Shown: positions 7,244 through 15,647 of the stretch, piece after piece | Layout: every line of letters begins with the position of its first letter | Position numbering within the stretch: the stretch's first letter is position 1 | Assembly: GCA_947177085.1 (NCBI GenBank) | Contig: CAMWTD010000020.1 | Coordinates: 1 to 18,070, forward strand | Length of the DNA stretch: 18,070 nucleotides | From: an uncultured Desulfovibrio sp. | GTDB lineage: Bacteria; Desulfobacterota; Desulfovibrionia; Desulfovibrionales; Desulfovibrionaceae | Direction: 5' to 3' | Program-made: the position numbers and the translations under genes | The notes under the pieces: model-generated | The model's input: only the letters and a program-made list of their open reading frames with translations | What the model was told of the DNA's origin: nothing | Databases searched by the model: none

Positions 7244-7690
7244 ATGGACAACATGAACGGCATGACCATCACGGCGGTCAACAGCGTTTTCTACCTCACC
7301 GTGCCGGGCCTCTACCCGGCCCCGGTGAAAATCGAGGGTTACAGCACGGACGCGGCCATCAGCATGGCCCAGCGCAACCCCGTCATCGCGCAGGTGGGCG
7401 TGGACGGCCACACGAGCTTCGGCCTCGTGATGACCAACAAGGAAATCACCGTCACCCTGTCGGCGGACTCGCCGAGCCTGCGGCTCTTTGAGGACTGGGC
7501 GGCCGCGCAGGACGCCCTGCGCGAAGTGCTGCTTTGCAATGCGGAGTTCACGCTCCCGGCCATCGGCCGCAAGTATGTGGGCAGCCGCGGCGGCATGACC
7601 GCCGTGCAGGACATGCCCGTGGTGGCCCAGACCCTCCAGGCCTCGGCCTTTGTCATCACCTTCGACAAGTGGGAATCCTCCCCGGTATAG
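7244..7690 (+). CDS. Tail tube protein (DUF3277-like)
   Basis: A 148-residue protein in the position and with the size of the inner tail tube. The segments NGMTITAVNSVFYLTVPG, a VGVDGHTSFGLVMTNKEITVTL strand pair and a FVITFDKWESSPV ending fit the DUF3277 family, which pairs with DUF3383 sheaths. It starts 12 bases after the sheath stop codon with GGGGGCGG upstream. Confidence 0.82.
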   Translation: MDNMNGMTITAVNSVFYLTVPGLYPAPVKIEGYSTDAAISMAQRNPVIAQVGVDGHTSFGLVMTNKEITVTLSADSPSLRLFEDWAAAQDALREVLLCNAEFTLPAIGRKYVGSRGGMTAVQDMPVVAQTLQASAFVITFDKWESSPV

Positions 7691-7698
7691 GAGCCGCC

Positions 7699-9138
7699 AT
7701 GCCCATTCCTTCCGTTCCTCCTTTCCTCCCCGGCGTCATCGGCGAGGCCGCCGACGTGCTGAACATCGTGGCCGAAACGCCCCCCGGCTCCGGGGCGCTA
7801 TCCTACAAAAGCGGCTGGCCTGCGCTCACGGCCCTGCCGCTCGAGGCGGGGGGCGTGGCCCCCCAGCGCGAATACTTCAACGCGGTGAACAAGCTCCTTT
7901 CCCAGCACACGCTTTTCCAGCAGGCGGGGGGCGTCTACCCGTGGGATGCCGCGCTGGACTATCGGGCCAATGCTATCGTGCAGGGCAGCGACGGCGAAGC
8001 CTACATGGCCCTCAGGCCCTCGGGACCCGACACGCCCAGCCCGGACGGCACGGGAACTGTGGGCCCCGTGGATCCGGTGGGCGACGAGAGCGGCCACTGG
8101 CTCGCCCTCAAGCTCCTGTTTGCGGGCGCGCCCAACAGCGAGGTCTGGCTCACCGAAAGCGGCCAGTGGACCGCCCCGGTGGACGGCTGGTACAATGTTC
8201 TTTGTATTGCTGGGGGGGAGGGATCCTTTGCCCATAGCATCCAGCATTGGGGGTTCACTGGGCAGTCGGGCGAGTGGAAGGAAGATTTCGTATATCTTCA
8301 GGCCGGCGAGACTGTAAATGTAGTCGTAGGCTCCGGCGGAAAGAAAGGTACGGGGACTACGTGGCCCACACCGGGGCAGAACGGTGGTAATACATCATTC
8401 GCGGGGAAGGTTATAGCCCTTGGATCTTTTTCTGGGGACTCTTCCTCGTATATAGCATGTGCGTATGGGACATCTCATACGCACAACGACACAAATGGAT
8501 CCAACGGCGCCAATCAGTCGAACGCCTGTGCTCAAGGGCCAGGGGGTACAGAGGGAGCACCCCGATTTTACGGAGCCGGGGGTGGTATCAATATCTGGAA
8601 CTATGCCAATAACACGACAGCGACAACTTACGACGGCAAGCAGGGCGTGATTCGTATCCGCTGGCATGATCCGGCCAGGGCCGCCGGCCCGCTTCCCGCG
8701 CCCGCGCCGCTCAAGGCCCGGCGCATGGCGCGCGCGGCGGACGCCCCAGCCACCGTCAACCTCTACGACCCGGAGACCGGGCAGGGATCGGTGTGGCGCG
8801 AGGAGGACGCATCGGCAAAGCTGGCCGAAGGCCTGATTACCGAGGAAGCGTGGAGGGAGAGGTGCGCGGAACAGGCGGCGCAGGAGTACGCGGCGTGGCT
8901 CGCCGACCCGGAAACCGAGGCAGAGCGCTTCGCCCTGCTGCGGGCGGAGCGCGAGGCGCGGCTTGCCGCCACGGACTATCTGACGGCGGCGGATTATCCG
9001 CTGGCCGAAGAGCAGCGGGCCGAGGTCACGGCCTACCGCCAGGCCCTGCGCGACCTTCCGGCGCAAGAAGGCGCGCCCTGGGACGGCGGCGGGAAAGAGA
9101 CGCCGTGGCCCGAAAACCCCCAAACAGTGAAAGCCTAG
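7699..9138 (+). CDS. Tail fibre / adhesin with glycine-rich domain and C-terminal tail-assembly-chaperone-like region
   Basis: A 479-residue mosaic. Residues 1-140 are a fibre-like region beginning with a hydrophobic Pro-rich MPIPSVPPFLPGV. Residues about 155-322 start at WTAPVDGWYNVLCIAGG and end at GVIRIRW, with GSGG, GGNTSFAG and GAGGG turns: a glycine-rich receptor-binding-type domain of the kind found at phage fibre tips. Residues about 350-470 resemble the phage tail assembly chaperone (Phage_tail_APC) domain: a charged helix, then LAATDYLTAADYPLAEEQ and a Trp/Pro-rich end. Bases about 8190-8650 are much less GC-rich than their flanks, and codon use there differs, suggesting that the tip was exchanged. 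The place is odd: fibre genes usually follow the DUF2612 gene at the end of the baseplate block, but this one sits between tube and chaperone. Ribosome site: AGGAG. Confidence 0.75.
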   Translation: MPIPSVPPFLPGVIGEAADVLNIVAETPPGSGALSYKSGWPALTALPLEAGGVAPQREYFNAVNKLLSQHTLFQQAGGVYPWDAALDYRANAIVQGSDGEAYMALRPSGPDTPSPDGTGTVGPVDPVGDESGHWLALKLLFAGAPNSEVWLTESGQWTAPVDGWYNVLCIAGGEGSFAHSIQHWGFTGQSGEWKEDFVYLQAGETVNVVVGSGGKKGTGTTWPTPGQNGGNTSFAGKVIALGSFSGDSSSYIACAYGTSHTHNDTNGSNGANQSNACAQGPGGTEGAPRFYGAGGGINIWNYANNTTATTYDGKQGVIRIRWHDPARAAGPLPAPAPLKARRMARAADAPATVNLYDPETGQGSVWREEDASAKLAEGLITEEAWRERCAEQAAQEYAAWLADPETEAERFALLRAEREARLAATDYLTAADYPLAEEQRAEVTAYRQALRDLPAQEGAPWDGGGKETPWPENPQTVKA

Positions 9139-9147
9139 GAGGCCACC

Positions 9148-9642
9148 ATGCGCAAGGACATGACCATCACCATCGAGGAAGGCCGCGACCAGGGCAAAAC
9201 CTTCCGCGTTACCGAAATGCCCGTTTCCCGGCTGGAAAAGTGGTGCGCCCGGGCGCTCCTCGCCATCTTCGGGGCCGATGGCGACATCCCGGCGCATATC
9301 GCGGGGCTTGCGCAAACGAGCAGCGGGGCCGCCGTGGCCGCCGCGTCCTCCATGCTGCGCGGGCTCAAGGGCCTCTCGTGGGAAAAGGCCGAACCGCTCT
9401 ACGATGAACTCCTCGACTTCATCGTGCGCGTGCCAAAGCCCGAGCGCCCCGAGGCCGTTATCCAGCTCAGGCAGGACAACCTCGACGCCCACATCGAGGA
9501 CGTGGCGACGAGCTTCCGCCTGCGCCTGGAGGTGGTGGCGCTCAGCCTGGGTTTTTCCGAAAGCGGCGGGGCCTGGGCATCCCTCCTTGCCGCGAGCCAA
9601 GGCCCCAAGGACTCCGGGGTTACGCCAACCTGCCCGATGTGA
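9148..9642 (+). CDS. Tail assembly chaperone, zero-frame product
   Basis: A 164-residue protein with the features of tail assembly chaperones that lie just before the tape measure: an N-terminal TFRVTEMPVSRLEKWCARALLAIF-type segment (split by Lys/Trp), a middle WEKAEPLYDELLDFIVRVP and a C-terminal helix ending at LSLGFSESGGAW. GGAGG stands seven bases before the ATG. Its last 15 codons after the slippery site (KDSGVTPTCPM end) look unrelated to a folded domain. As in lambda G and T, a longer product is probably made by a -1 frameshift into the next frame. Confidence 0.8.
   Translation: MRKDMTITIEEGRDQGKTFRVTEMPVSRLEKWCARALLAIFGADGDIPAHIAGLAQTSSGAAVAAASSMLRGLKGLSWEKAEPLYDELLDFIVRVPKPERPEAVIQLRQDNLDAHIEDVATSFRLRLEVVALSLGFSESGGAWASLLAASQGPKDSGVTPTCPM
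9549..9606 (+). promoter_or_regulatory. Programmed -1 frameshift signal: slippery GGGTTTT with downstream stem
   Basis: The zero-frame codons GGT TTT preceded by G form the canonical X-XXY-YYZ heptamer GGGTTTT at 9549-9555. Twelve bases later GGGGCCT (9568-9574) can pair with AGGCCCC (9600-9606) as a seven-pair stem enclosing 25 bases. The two together are the usual parts of a phage chaperone frameshift signal, although the gap is longer than the common five to nine bases. Confidence 0.6.
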
Positions 9643-9791
9643 TTGGCCTCCCCGTGAGCCGGGGCATGGCGACGCTTCAGGATCTGCAAACGGTCTACAG
9701 CCTCGAGGACTCCTGGGACATGCTGGAAATCATCACCATCGACAGCCACAACCAACGCACATGGAGCAAGTTCAGCCATGAACGCCGGTGA
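9549..9791 (+). CDS. Frame -1 extension of the tail assembly chaperone (G-T-like product)
   Basis: In the frame one base back from the chaperone gene there is no stop from before 9549 to the TGA at 9789-9791, and no good start with a ribosome site. The encoded tail contains GLRGYANLPDVIGLPVSRG, then ATLQDLQTVYSLEDSWDMLE and IITIDSHNQRTW, which reads like real protein and would be lost without frameshifting. Joined at GGGTTTT, the full product would be about 215 residues. The first 18 residues after that site are Arg/Pro-rich and look less natural, so a later slip near 9603-9609 or a mutation in this copy cannot be excluded. It overlaps the tape-measure start by 14 bases. Confidence 0.62.
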   Translation, partial: GFFRKRRGLGIPPCREPRPQGLRGYANLPDVIGLPVSRGMATLQDLQTVYSLEDSWDMLEIITIDSHNQRTWSKFSHERR

Positions 9792-11490
9792 ACTCGTTAT
9801 CAGCCTCCTGCTCAAGGCCGGGAGCTTCAAGGCCGAGGTGGAAAAAGTCCAGCATAAGCTGGATGAAATCCCGAAACACGTTACCGACCTTGAGAAAGCG
9901 TTCGACAAGGCGGTAGAGGATGGAAAAAAGATCGCGCAGGTCACGGAAGAGTATAAAAAGCTGCGCGAGGAGCTTATCCGCACCGGGGCCAGCAAGGAAA
10001 AGCTGGATGCGCTGGACGCCGCCGCAAAGCGTTTTGGCGTCAACGTGGAAGAGGTCACCGGGAAGGCGAAGAACGGCTTTCAGGGCCTCATGCCCACGCT
10101 CACCAAGGTGGCCGGCATCCTCGGCGTGGGCTTCAGCATCAAGAGCGCCATCAGCACCTACCTCGACCAGGCGGACGCGCTCGGCAAATACTCCGACTCC
10201 CTCGGCGTAGCCGTGGAGGACGTGCAGGCCTGGGAAGAAGCCGTCAAGCACGCTGGCGGCACGGGCGAAGGCTTCCGCCAGTCCCTTCAGGGCCTCACGG
10301 CCAACCTCACGGCCATCGCCACCACGGGCAAGGGGCGGATGCTCCCCTTCCTGCAGGAGCTCGGCATCAGCGCCAGGGATGCCAACGGCAAGGTGAAGGA
10401 CGCCATGCAGCTCCTGCCCGAGCTCGCGGAAAAGTTCGAGAAGATGGCCCCGGCGGAAGCCGCGGGCTTCGGCGAAAAGCTGGGGCTCGACAAGGGCCTC
10501 GTCATGCTGCTTCAGCAGGGCAAAAAGGCCACGGAAGAGGCCGTCAAGGCCGGGAAGGAGCACATCAGGTTCACCAAGGCGGACGCCGAAGCGGCGGCCA
10601 AGGCCAATGACGCCATTCAGGATATGCAGACAAGCCTTACGGCGCTCATCTACCGCGCCGTGGCCCCGGCCATCCCGTTGATGACGCTGTTCGCCAACAT
10701 CATTCATAAGGCCGCCCAATGGATCTCGGAAAACAGTGAGGTCGTGACGGCCTTCTTCATGGCCGTCGGCTCAATTCTCATGGGCAGGGCCACCCCGGCC
10801 ATGCTGAAATTCGTCAAGGCCACATGGGCGGCCAAGGCGGCGCTTCTGCCCTTCTTGAAAATCGGCGCCATCGTTACGGCCCTGGGCCTTGCGTTTGACG
10901 ACCTCTGGGCCTTCATCACCGGCGGCGACTCGGTAATTGAGCGATTCGCCAAGCGCCTGGGCTTCTCGCAGGAACAGATTGAAGGCGTGAGGAACGCCCT
11001 GCGCAATGTCATCGGCTTCTTCCTCGACCTGTGGGATGCCGTCACCGGCCAAGGCGCGGACGCAACCGCCGCGTGGAACCGCGTCAAGGCCACGTGGGAG
11101 GCGATGAAGAACTGGTTCAAGGGCATGGTGGACACCATCAAGGGCTGGCTGCTCGACCTTCTGCCCGACTGGCTGCGCAAGATGATTTCCGATGACGCCA
11201 CGAGCCAGAAGGGCGCGGAAACGCACGCGGCCGCCAAGGCGGGCGACGCCGGAGCGCAGGCGGCCTATATGCAGAATTACGACGCCTGGGGCACGCCGCT
11301 CGCCGCCATGGCAAAGCCCGGAGACATGGGGGCAGGAGGGGCCCGCGTGGACAACAGCCGCCACGTGGACCAGAAAACCAACATCAATACCCTCAACGTC
11401 TACTCCAAAGCCGCGGACGCCGAGGGCATCGCTGATGACATCTACGGGGAACTCAGCAACCGCACGGCCCAAATGGACGGCGCATACTAG
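9778..11490 (+). CDS. Tail tape measure protein
   Basis: A 570-residue protein with the make-up of a tape measure. An N-terminal charged coiled coil (residues about 18-85) is followed by a hydrophobic GILGVGFSIKSAIS patch (113-126). A long helical middle comes next, with further hydrophobic segments at about 288-310, 322-336 and 356-372, and then a polar Gly/Ala-rich C-terminus. It follows the chaperone gene, as tape measures do. At roughly 0.15 nm per residue it would set a short tail of about 85 nm. The ATG at 9778 lies inside the frameshift extension of the chaperone. Confidence 0.87.
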   Translation: MNAGELVISLLLKAGSFKAEVEKVQHKLDEIPKHVTDLEKAFDKAVEDGKKIAQVTEEYKKLREELIRTGASKEKLDALDAAAKRFGVNVEEVTGKAKNGFQGLMPTLTKVAGILGVGFSIKSAISTYLDQADALGKYSDSLGVAVEDVQAWEEAVKHAGGTGEGFRQSLQGLTANLTAIATTGKGRMLPFLQELGISARDANGKVKDAMQLLPELAEKFEKMAPAEAAGFGEKLGLDKGLVMLLQQGKKATEEAVKAGKEHIRFTKADAEAAAKANDAIQDMQTSLTALIYRAVAPAIPLMTLFANIIHKAAQWISENSEVVTAFFMAVGSILMGRATPAMLKFVKATWAAKAALLPFLKIGAIVTALGLAFDDLWAFITGGDSVIERFAKRLGFSQEQIEGVRNALRNVIGFFLDLWDAVTGQGADATAAWNRVKATWEAMKNWFKGMVDTIKGWLLDLLPDWLRKMISDDATSQKGAETHAAAKAGDAGAQAAYMQNYDAWGTPLAAMAKPGDMGAGGARVDNSRHVDQKTNINTLNVYSKAADAEGIADDIYGELSNRTAQMDGAY

Positions 11491-11498
11491 GAGGCCCC

Positions 11499-12077
11499 AT
11501 GCCCGGTCTTTTCAGCATCCTTCCCCCCGGCGTTCCCGGTAGCTGGAGCATCTACAAGGCCGACGGCGGCCTTGCCGTGCCCTTCGACACCTTCATGGCC
11601 TGTACGGTCAAGGTGGAGGCCAAGGCCGCGCATGATCCGGTGGAGAAGGGCAGTTTTGCGGACTACAACAAGGTGGTCTCGCCAACGCAGGTAGGCGTCG
11701 TCCTCGCCCGCACGGCATCTACCGCCGAGCTTTCCGCCATGCTGGACGCGCTGGACGCGCTCGTGGCCGGAACGGACCTTGTGAGCGTCATCACGCCGGA
11801 AAAGGAGTTCATGGACTACAGCCTCACCTCCTACGACTACGACCGCAAAAACGAGAACGGCGTGGACCGCCTCGTGGTCAACCTCGTGCTGGAGGAGATT
11901 CGGCAGGTGGAGGCGGAATACAGCAATGAGCAGATTCCCCCCACCAAGAGCCCCAGGCAGCCGGGCGACAGCGCCACCAAGCAGGCGGGCAAGCAGGCCC
12001 CCCAGGAGGCCGACACCGCCACCAAAGAACGCACGTGGAAGAAATACGACGGCCAGATCGCCCGGAGACTGAACTAG
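11499..12077 (+). CDS. Dit-like baseplate protein
   Basis: A 192-residue protein. It has an N-terminal domain (about residues 1-130) with DTFMACTVKVEAKAAHDPVE and a MDYSLTSYDYDRK segment, as in the Dit-like phage tail proteins that start the baseplate after the tape measure. The last 55 residues are a hydrophilic Lys/Gln/Thr-rich tail (KSPRQPGDSATKQAGKQA) that looks disordered. TAGGAGG stands just before the start, eight bases after the tape-measure stop. Confidence 0.75.
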   Translation: MPGLFSILPPGVPGSWSIYKADGGLAVPFDTFMACTVKVEAKAAHDPVEKGSFADYNKVVSPTQVGVVLARTASTAELSAMLDALDALVAGTDLVSVITPEKEFMDYSLTSYDYDRKNENGVDRLVVNLVLEEIRQVEAEYSNEQIPPTKSPRQPGDSATKQAGKQAPQEADTATKERTWKKYDGQIARRLN

Positions 12078-12085
12078 GAGCCACC

Positions 12086-12424
12086 ATGCAGCGCATCCCC
12101 TTGAGGGCCGTGCCCAACCAGAGCCTTGAAATCGTCCTCGGCGGTCAGAATTGCACCCTGCGGCTGTATACGCGCCCGGTGGATATGGTGGAGCATCTTT
12201 TCATGGACATCGCCGTGGAGCGCAACGTCGTGCTTTCCGGGGCTATCTGCCAGAACCTCACGCCGCTCATCCTCTACCGCCACCTTGCCTTCGAGGGGCA
12301 GCTTTTCTTTGTGGACATGCAGGGCGACGAGCCGCCGAACTGGCGCGGCCTTGACGACCGCTTCCGCCTTGTGTGGCTCGCCCCGGGCGAGACGCCGGAA
12401 CCCGTGGAGGAGGCCGCGGCATGA
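12086..12424 (+). CDS. Baseplate plug protein (Pam3 gp18 / DUF6983-like)
   Basis: A 112-residue beta-rich protein: MQRIPLRAVPNQSLEIVLGG, a CTLRLYTRPVDMVEHLFMDI hairpin and a FFVDMQGDEPPNWRGLDDRF segment. These are typical of the small baseplate plug family described in Pam3-like contractile tails, where it closes the tube bottom near the hub and spike. It ends in an ATGA overlap with the hub gene, which supports joint expression. Confidence 0.75.
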   Translation: MQRIPLRAVPNQSLEIVLGGQNCTLRLYTRPVDMVEHLFMDIAVERNVVLSGAICQNLTPLILYRHLAFEGQLFFVDMQGDEPPNWRGLDDRFRLVWLAPGETPEPVEEAAA

Positions 12425-13335
12425 GCAACACGAGCTTCACCCGCAAGCTGCTCGAGGCCCATATCACGCTGGCGGAGGGCGGCTTTAACACCGCCACGGG
12501 CGAGACGGCCAACACCAGGATTTTGCGGCTCGGCATGGACGTGGACATCAAGAAGCCCGGCGGCGAGGAAAAGAACAAGGCCACGGTGAAAATCTTCAAC
12601 CTGCCCCTTTCTGACATGGAGGTGCTCACCACGCTCGCCTTCCAGCCGCTTGAAGTGAGCAAGAACGCCATCGCCATTTATGCCGGGGACGAGGAAAACG
12701 GCCTCACCCTCGCCTTTTCCGGCGACATCGTTTCCGCCGTGCCCAATTTCAACAGCGCCCCGGACCCGAGCTTCGACATCGAGTGCATCACGGGCTATGT
12801 GGCGAGCGTCACCCCTGTTCCCCCGCTCACCGGGCCCGGCGCGCAGGACGCGGCGGCCCTGCTCAAGCGTCTTTCCGCCGACATGAAGCTCGCCTTCGTC
12901 AATCGCGGTGTCGAGGGCGTCTTTATCCGCAACCCGGCCTTCGTGGGCGGCCCCATGCAGCAGGCGCGGCAAATCGCATCCGCCGCCCGCATCAGCCTCA
13001 TCGTGGATGACGGCGAAATGGTCATCGCCCCCTATGGCGAGCTTCGGCGCGACGATGACGAAGGCACAACGCCTGTCTGGAAGGACAAGACGGGCATGTT
13101 CGGCTATCCGGGCTTTGACAATGAGGGCATCAAGGCCAAGGGCATCTATGAGCCGAAGCTCCAGCTTGGCGGGCCCCTGCGCATTGAAAGCATCGTCCCC
13201 CGCGCTTCGGGCCTGTGGCAGGTGCAGAGCCTTTCGCACAAGTTGCAGGCCAACTATCCCGGCGCGACGTCATGGGAAAGTGAGGTCAAGGCCAGCTATC
13301 CCGGCCAAACGCAGAAGAAGGCGGGCAAGAAATGA
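12421..13335 (+). CDS. Baseplate hub protein
   Basis: A 304-residue protein in the order plug-hub-spike. It starts LLEAHITLAEGGFNT and includes NKATVKIFNLPLSDME, a typical phage hub strand pair, an internal QARQIASAARISLIVDDGEM segment (the hub/LysM-like region at about 180-200) and a C-terminal ESIVPRASGLWQVQSLSH stretch. The family usually forms the trimeric hub onto which the spike docks. Both ends overlap neighbouring genes by ATGA, so the plug, hub and spike are likely translated together. Confidence 0.8.
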   Translation: MSNTSFTRKLLEAHITLAEGGFNTATGETANTRILRLGMDVDIKKPGGEEKNKATVKIFNLPLSDMEVLTTLAFQPLEVSKNAIAIYAGDEENGLTLAFSGDIVSAVPNFNSAPDPSFDIECITGYVASVTPVPPLTGPGAQDAAALLKRLSADMKLAFVNRGVEGVFIRNPAFVGGPMQQARQIASAARISLIVDDGEMVIAPYGELRRDDDEGTTPVWKDKTGMFGYPGFDNEGIKAKGIYEPKLQLGGPLRIESIVPRASGLWQVQSLSHKLQANYPGATSWESEVKASYPGQTQKKAGKK

Positions 13336-14072
13336 AGGGCCAGCAGGGCATAGCCACCAACAACAGCGCCGTCAACGCGCTTGCCTTTTTCGTGCGCCAG
13401 ATGCTCAACGGCATCAACACCGCCGAGCCCGTCACCGTGACGGCCGTGAGCAACGAGGGCGGCCTTGCGCCCGCGGGCACGGTGAGCGTGCGCCCGCTCG
13501 TCAATCTTGTGGATGGCGAAGGAGAGGCCCACGGCCAGAGCGAGCTTTTCGAGCTGCCCTACCTGCGCATTCAGGGCGGGGAAAACGCCATCGTCTGCGA
13601 CCCCAAGCCCGGCGACATGGGCCTTGCCGTCTATGCCATGCGCGATACGGAGACAGTCAAGGGAACTCGCGGGGCCGAACCCGGCAACCCGGGCAGCGCC
13701 CGCGCCTATTCCAAGAGTGACGGCTTCTATTTGGGCGGCTTCCTGAACGCGCTCCCCCGCCGCTACCTCATGGTGGAGGACGAGGGCCTGACGCTGGATG
13801 ACGGCGAAGGCGGAAAGATCGAGCTCAAGGGCGGCAAGCTCACCATCAAGGCCCCGGCGGGCATCGAGACGGATTCACCCTTCTTCCACGGCAACACGCC
13901 CGACTTCCAGATGGGCGGTTCCGGCGGCTCGGCCACCATCAATGCGGACATGAAAATCAACGGCACACTGCAAAGCACCGGGGACCAGACGGCGGGCGGC
14001 ATCAGCCAGATGCACCACCAGCACACCGGCGTCATGCCCGGCGGCGGCAACACGGGAGAACCGGCAAAATGA
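13332..14072 (+). CDS. Gp138-type membrane-puncturing spike
   Basis: A 246-residue protein with the layout of phage Gp138-family spikes. An N-terminal helix is followed by an OB-fold-like domain (about residues 35-135, with NAIVCDPKPGDMGLAVYAMRD), a beta-helix region with Gly-rich turns (about 150-215), and a tip ending HHQHTG. The H-x-H pair at residues 229-231 near the C-terminus fits the metal-binding apex of such spikes. It sits between hub and gp25-like genes and overlaps both with ATGA. Confidence 0.85.
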   Translation: MKGQQGIATNNSAVNALAFFVRQMLNGINTAEPVTVTAVSNEGGLAPAGTVSVRPLVNLVDGEGEAHGQSELFELPYLRIQGGENAIVCDPKPGDMGLAVYAMRDTETVKGTRGAEPGNPGSARAYSKSDGFYLGGFLNALPRRYLMVEDEGLTLDDGEGGKIELKGGKLTIKAPAGIETDSPFFHGNTPDFQMGGSGGSATINADMKINGTLQSTGDQTAGGISQMHHQHTGVMPGGGNTGEPAK

Positions 14073-14416
14073 ACAGCCTTGCGCTTTCCGATGAATGGGA
14101 TTTGACACTGAGCCCGGGCGGCAACCTCACCACCGTGAGCGGCGTCCCGCGTATCGTGCAGGACGTGGCGAGTTATGAGCGCGTTTTTCAGGGCGAAGGC
14201 TGGTACGACGGCGAGGCGGGCGTGCCCTACCTTCAGCGCGAGCTTGCGGCCCTTCCCCCGGCGGAGCTCGTACGCGCCCGCGCCAACCGCCGCGCCCTCG
14301 AGGTGCCCGGCGTGGCGGCCGCAAAAACCACGCTCACCGGCTTCGCGGCCCGCGTGCTTGAAGGCACAATCCGCGTGATCACCACCAACGGCGAGGAGGT
14401 TGACATTGCCCTCTAA
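14069..14416 (+). CDS. gp25-like baseplate wedge protein
   Basis: A 115-residue protein with the gp25/GpW-type signs: LSDEWDLTLSPGGNLTTVSG near the start, then VQDVASYERVFQGEGWYD, an ELVRARANRRALEVPGV helix and a C-terminal TIRVITTNGEEVDIAL strand. In contractile baseplates it anchors the wedges and the first sheath ring. It overlaps the spike by ATGA and the next gene by 11 bases. Confidence 0.82.
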   Translation: MNSLALSDEWDLTLSPGGNLTTVSGVPRIVQDVASYERVFQGEGWYDGEAGVPYLQRELAALPPAELVRARANRRALEVPGVAAAKTTLTGFAARVLEGTIRVITTNGEEVDIAL

Positions 14417-15647
14417 TCTCACCTTCACCCAGCAGGGCCCCGTGGCCCCGGAAACGGCCGAAGTGCGCGCGGCCGTGGCCCGCTACTGGCAGGCGGCCTT
14501 CAACAACACGCTCAATCCGGACATGGCGACGCCCCAAGGCCAGCTCATCACCTCGGAGACGGCGGCCATTCAGGACAAGAACAACCAGCTTCTCCATCTC
14601 GCCCAGCAGTTCGACCCGGCCAATGCCGATGGCCGCTTTCAGGACGCGCTCGCGGCCATCTACTTCATCGAGCGCCAGCCCGCCCGGCCCACGGTGGTAA
14701 TGTGCGAGTGCACGGGCCTTGCGGGCGTCGTCATTCCCGGCGCGGACACGAGCACGGAGCCCGCGCTGGTCAAGGACGCGGCGGGCCATGAGCTCTATTG
14801 CCAGACCACGACCACTATCCCGGCGGGGGGCTCCGTTCTCATTCCCTTCGCCGCCAAGGAGGCGGGCCCGGTGGAGGTGGAGGCCGGGAGCGTCACCACC
14901 ATTGTCACCGTCATTCACGGCTGGGATACGGTCACGAATCCCGAGGCCGGGGCCACCGGGCAGAACGTGGAGGGCCGCCGCGCCTTCGAGCAGCGCCGCT
15001 ATGACTCCGTTGCGCTCAATTCCCGCTCCATGCTGGCGAGCGTCTATGCCGAAGTCGCCAACATCGAGGGCGTGATTGACGTGCTTGCCCGCCAGAATCG
15101 TGGTGACGCGCCGAAAGAGGAAGGCGGCATCATCATGGGCCCCCACTCCATCTATATTTCCGTAACCGGCGGGGCCGACGCGGACATCGCAGCGGCCATC
15201 TACAACAGCGTTTCCGGCGGCTGCGATTACAACGGCAACACCGCCGTGGCCTATACGGACCCGGTGACCGGCGCGGTGGAGACTGTGCTTTTCGAGCGCC
15301 CGGCGGAGCTTGCCTTCGCCATCACCGTGACCCTGCGCGCCAATGCGGCCACGCCCGCCAACATCGCACAGCTTGTGCGCGAGAACATCCTTGCGGACTT
15401 CTACGGCGAGCCCTATCCCTACAACAACGGCGCGCTGCACCAAAGCGCGGCCGGGCGCGTGCGCATCGGCGACACCGTCTATGCCTCGCGCTTCTACTGC
15501 CCGGCGCTGGCGGCCGGGGCTACGGACCTGCTCGCCGTCACCATCAGCGCGGGCGGGGGCGCGGCCGGGAACATGGTGACGATTCCCTATGACCGCTTCC
15601 CGAGCCTCGTGGCGGCGGCCATCGACGTCACCGTGGAGGCCGCATGA
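14406..15647 (+). CDS. Baseplate J-like wedge protein
   Basis: A 413-residue protein of the baseplate J / Mu gp47-like family, a main wedge component. It has an N-terminal helix with EVRAAVARYWQAAF, a long central region with PALVKDAAGHELYCQTTTT and GWDTVTNPEAGATGQNVEGR, and a C-terminal GRVRIGDTVYASRFYCPAL segment. The start is probably the TTG at 14406, six bases after AGGAGGT, rather than the TTG at 14400, which overlaps that ribosome site. There is an ATGA overlap with the next gene at 15644. Confidence 0.85.
   Translation: MPSNLTFTQQGPVAPETAEVRAAVARYWQAAFNNTLNPDMATPQGQLITSETAAIQDKNNQLLHLAQQFDPANADGRFQDALAAIYFIERQPARPTVVMCECTGLAGVVIPGADTSTEPALVKDAAGHELYCQTTTTIPAGGSVLIPFAAKEAGPVEVEAGSVTTIVTVIHGWDTVTNPEAGATGQNVEGRRAFEQRRYDSVALNSRSMLASVYAEVANIEGVIDVLARQNRGDAPKEEGGIIMGPHSIYISVTGGADADIAAAIYNSVSGGCDYNGNTAVAYTDPVTGAVETVLFERPAELAFAITVTLRANAATPANIAQLVRENILADFYGEPYPYNNGALHQSAAGRVRIGDTVYASRFYCPALAAGATDLLAVTISAGGGAAGNMVTIPYDRFPSLVAAAIDVTVEAA

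Noticed and set aside
5153..7411. Long minus-strand open frame (752 codons) opposite the sheath gene
   Set aside because: Same kind of high-GC shadow; repetitive His/Val/Gly/Arg composition and no ribosome site, while the plus strand holds the sheath protein.
9278..9781. Open frame in the third plus frame over the chaperone gene as the frameshift partner
   Set aside because: It is in the +1 frame, its product is Arg/Pro/Ser-rich throughout, and the recognisable tail protein lies in the -1 frame.
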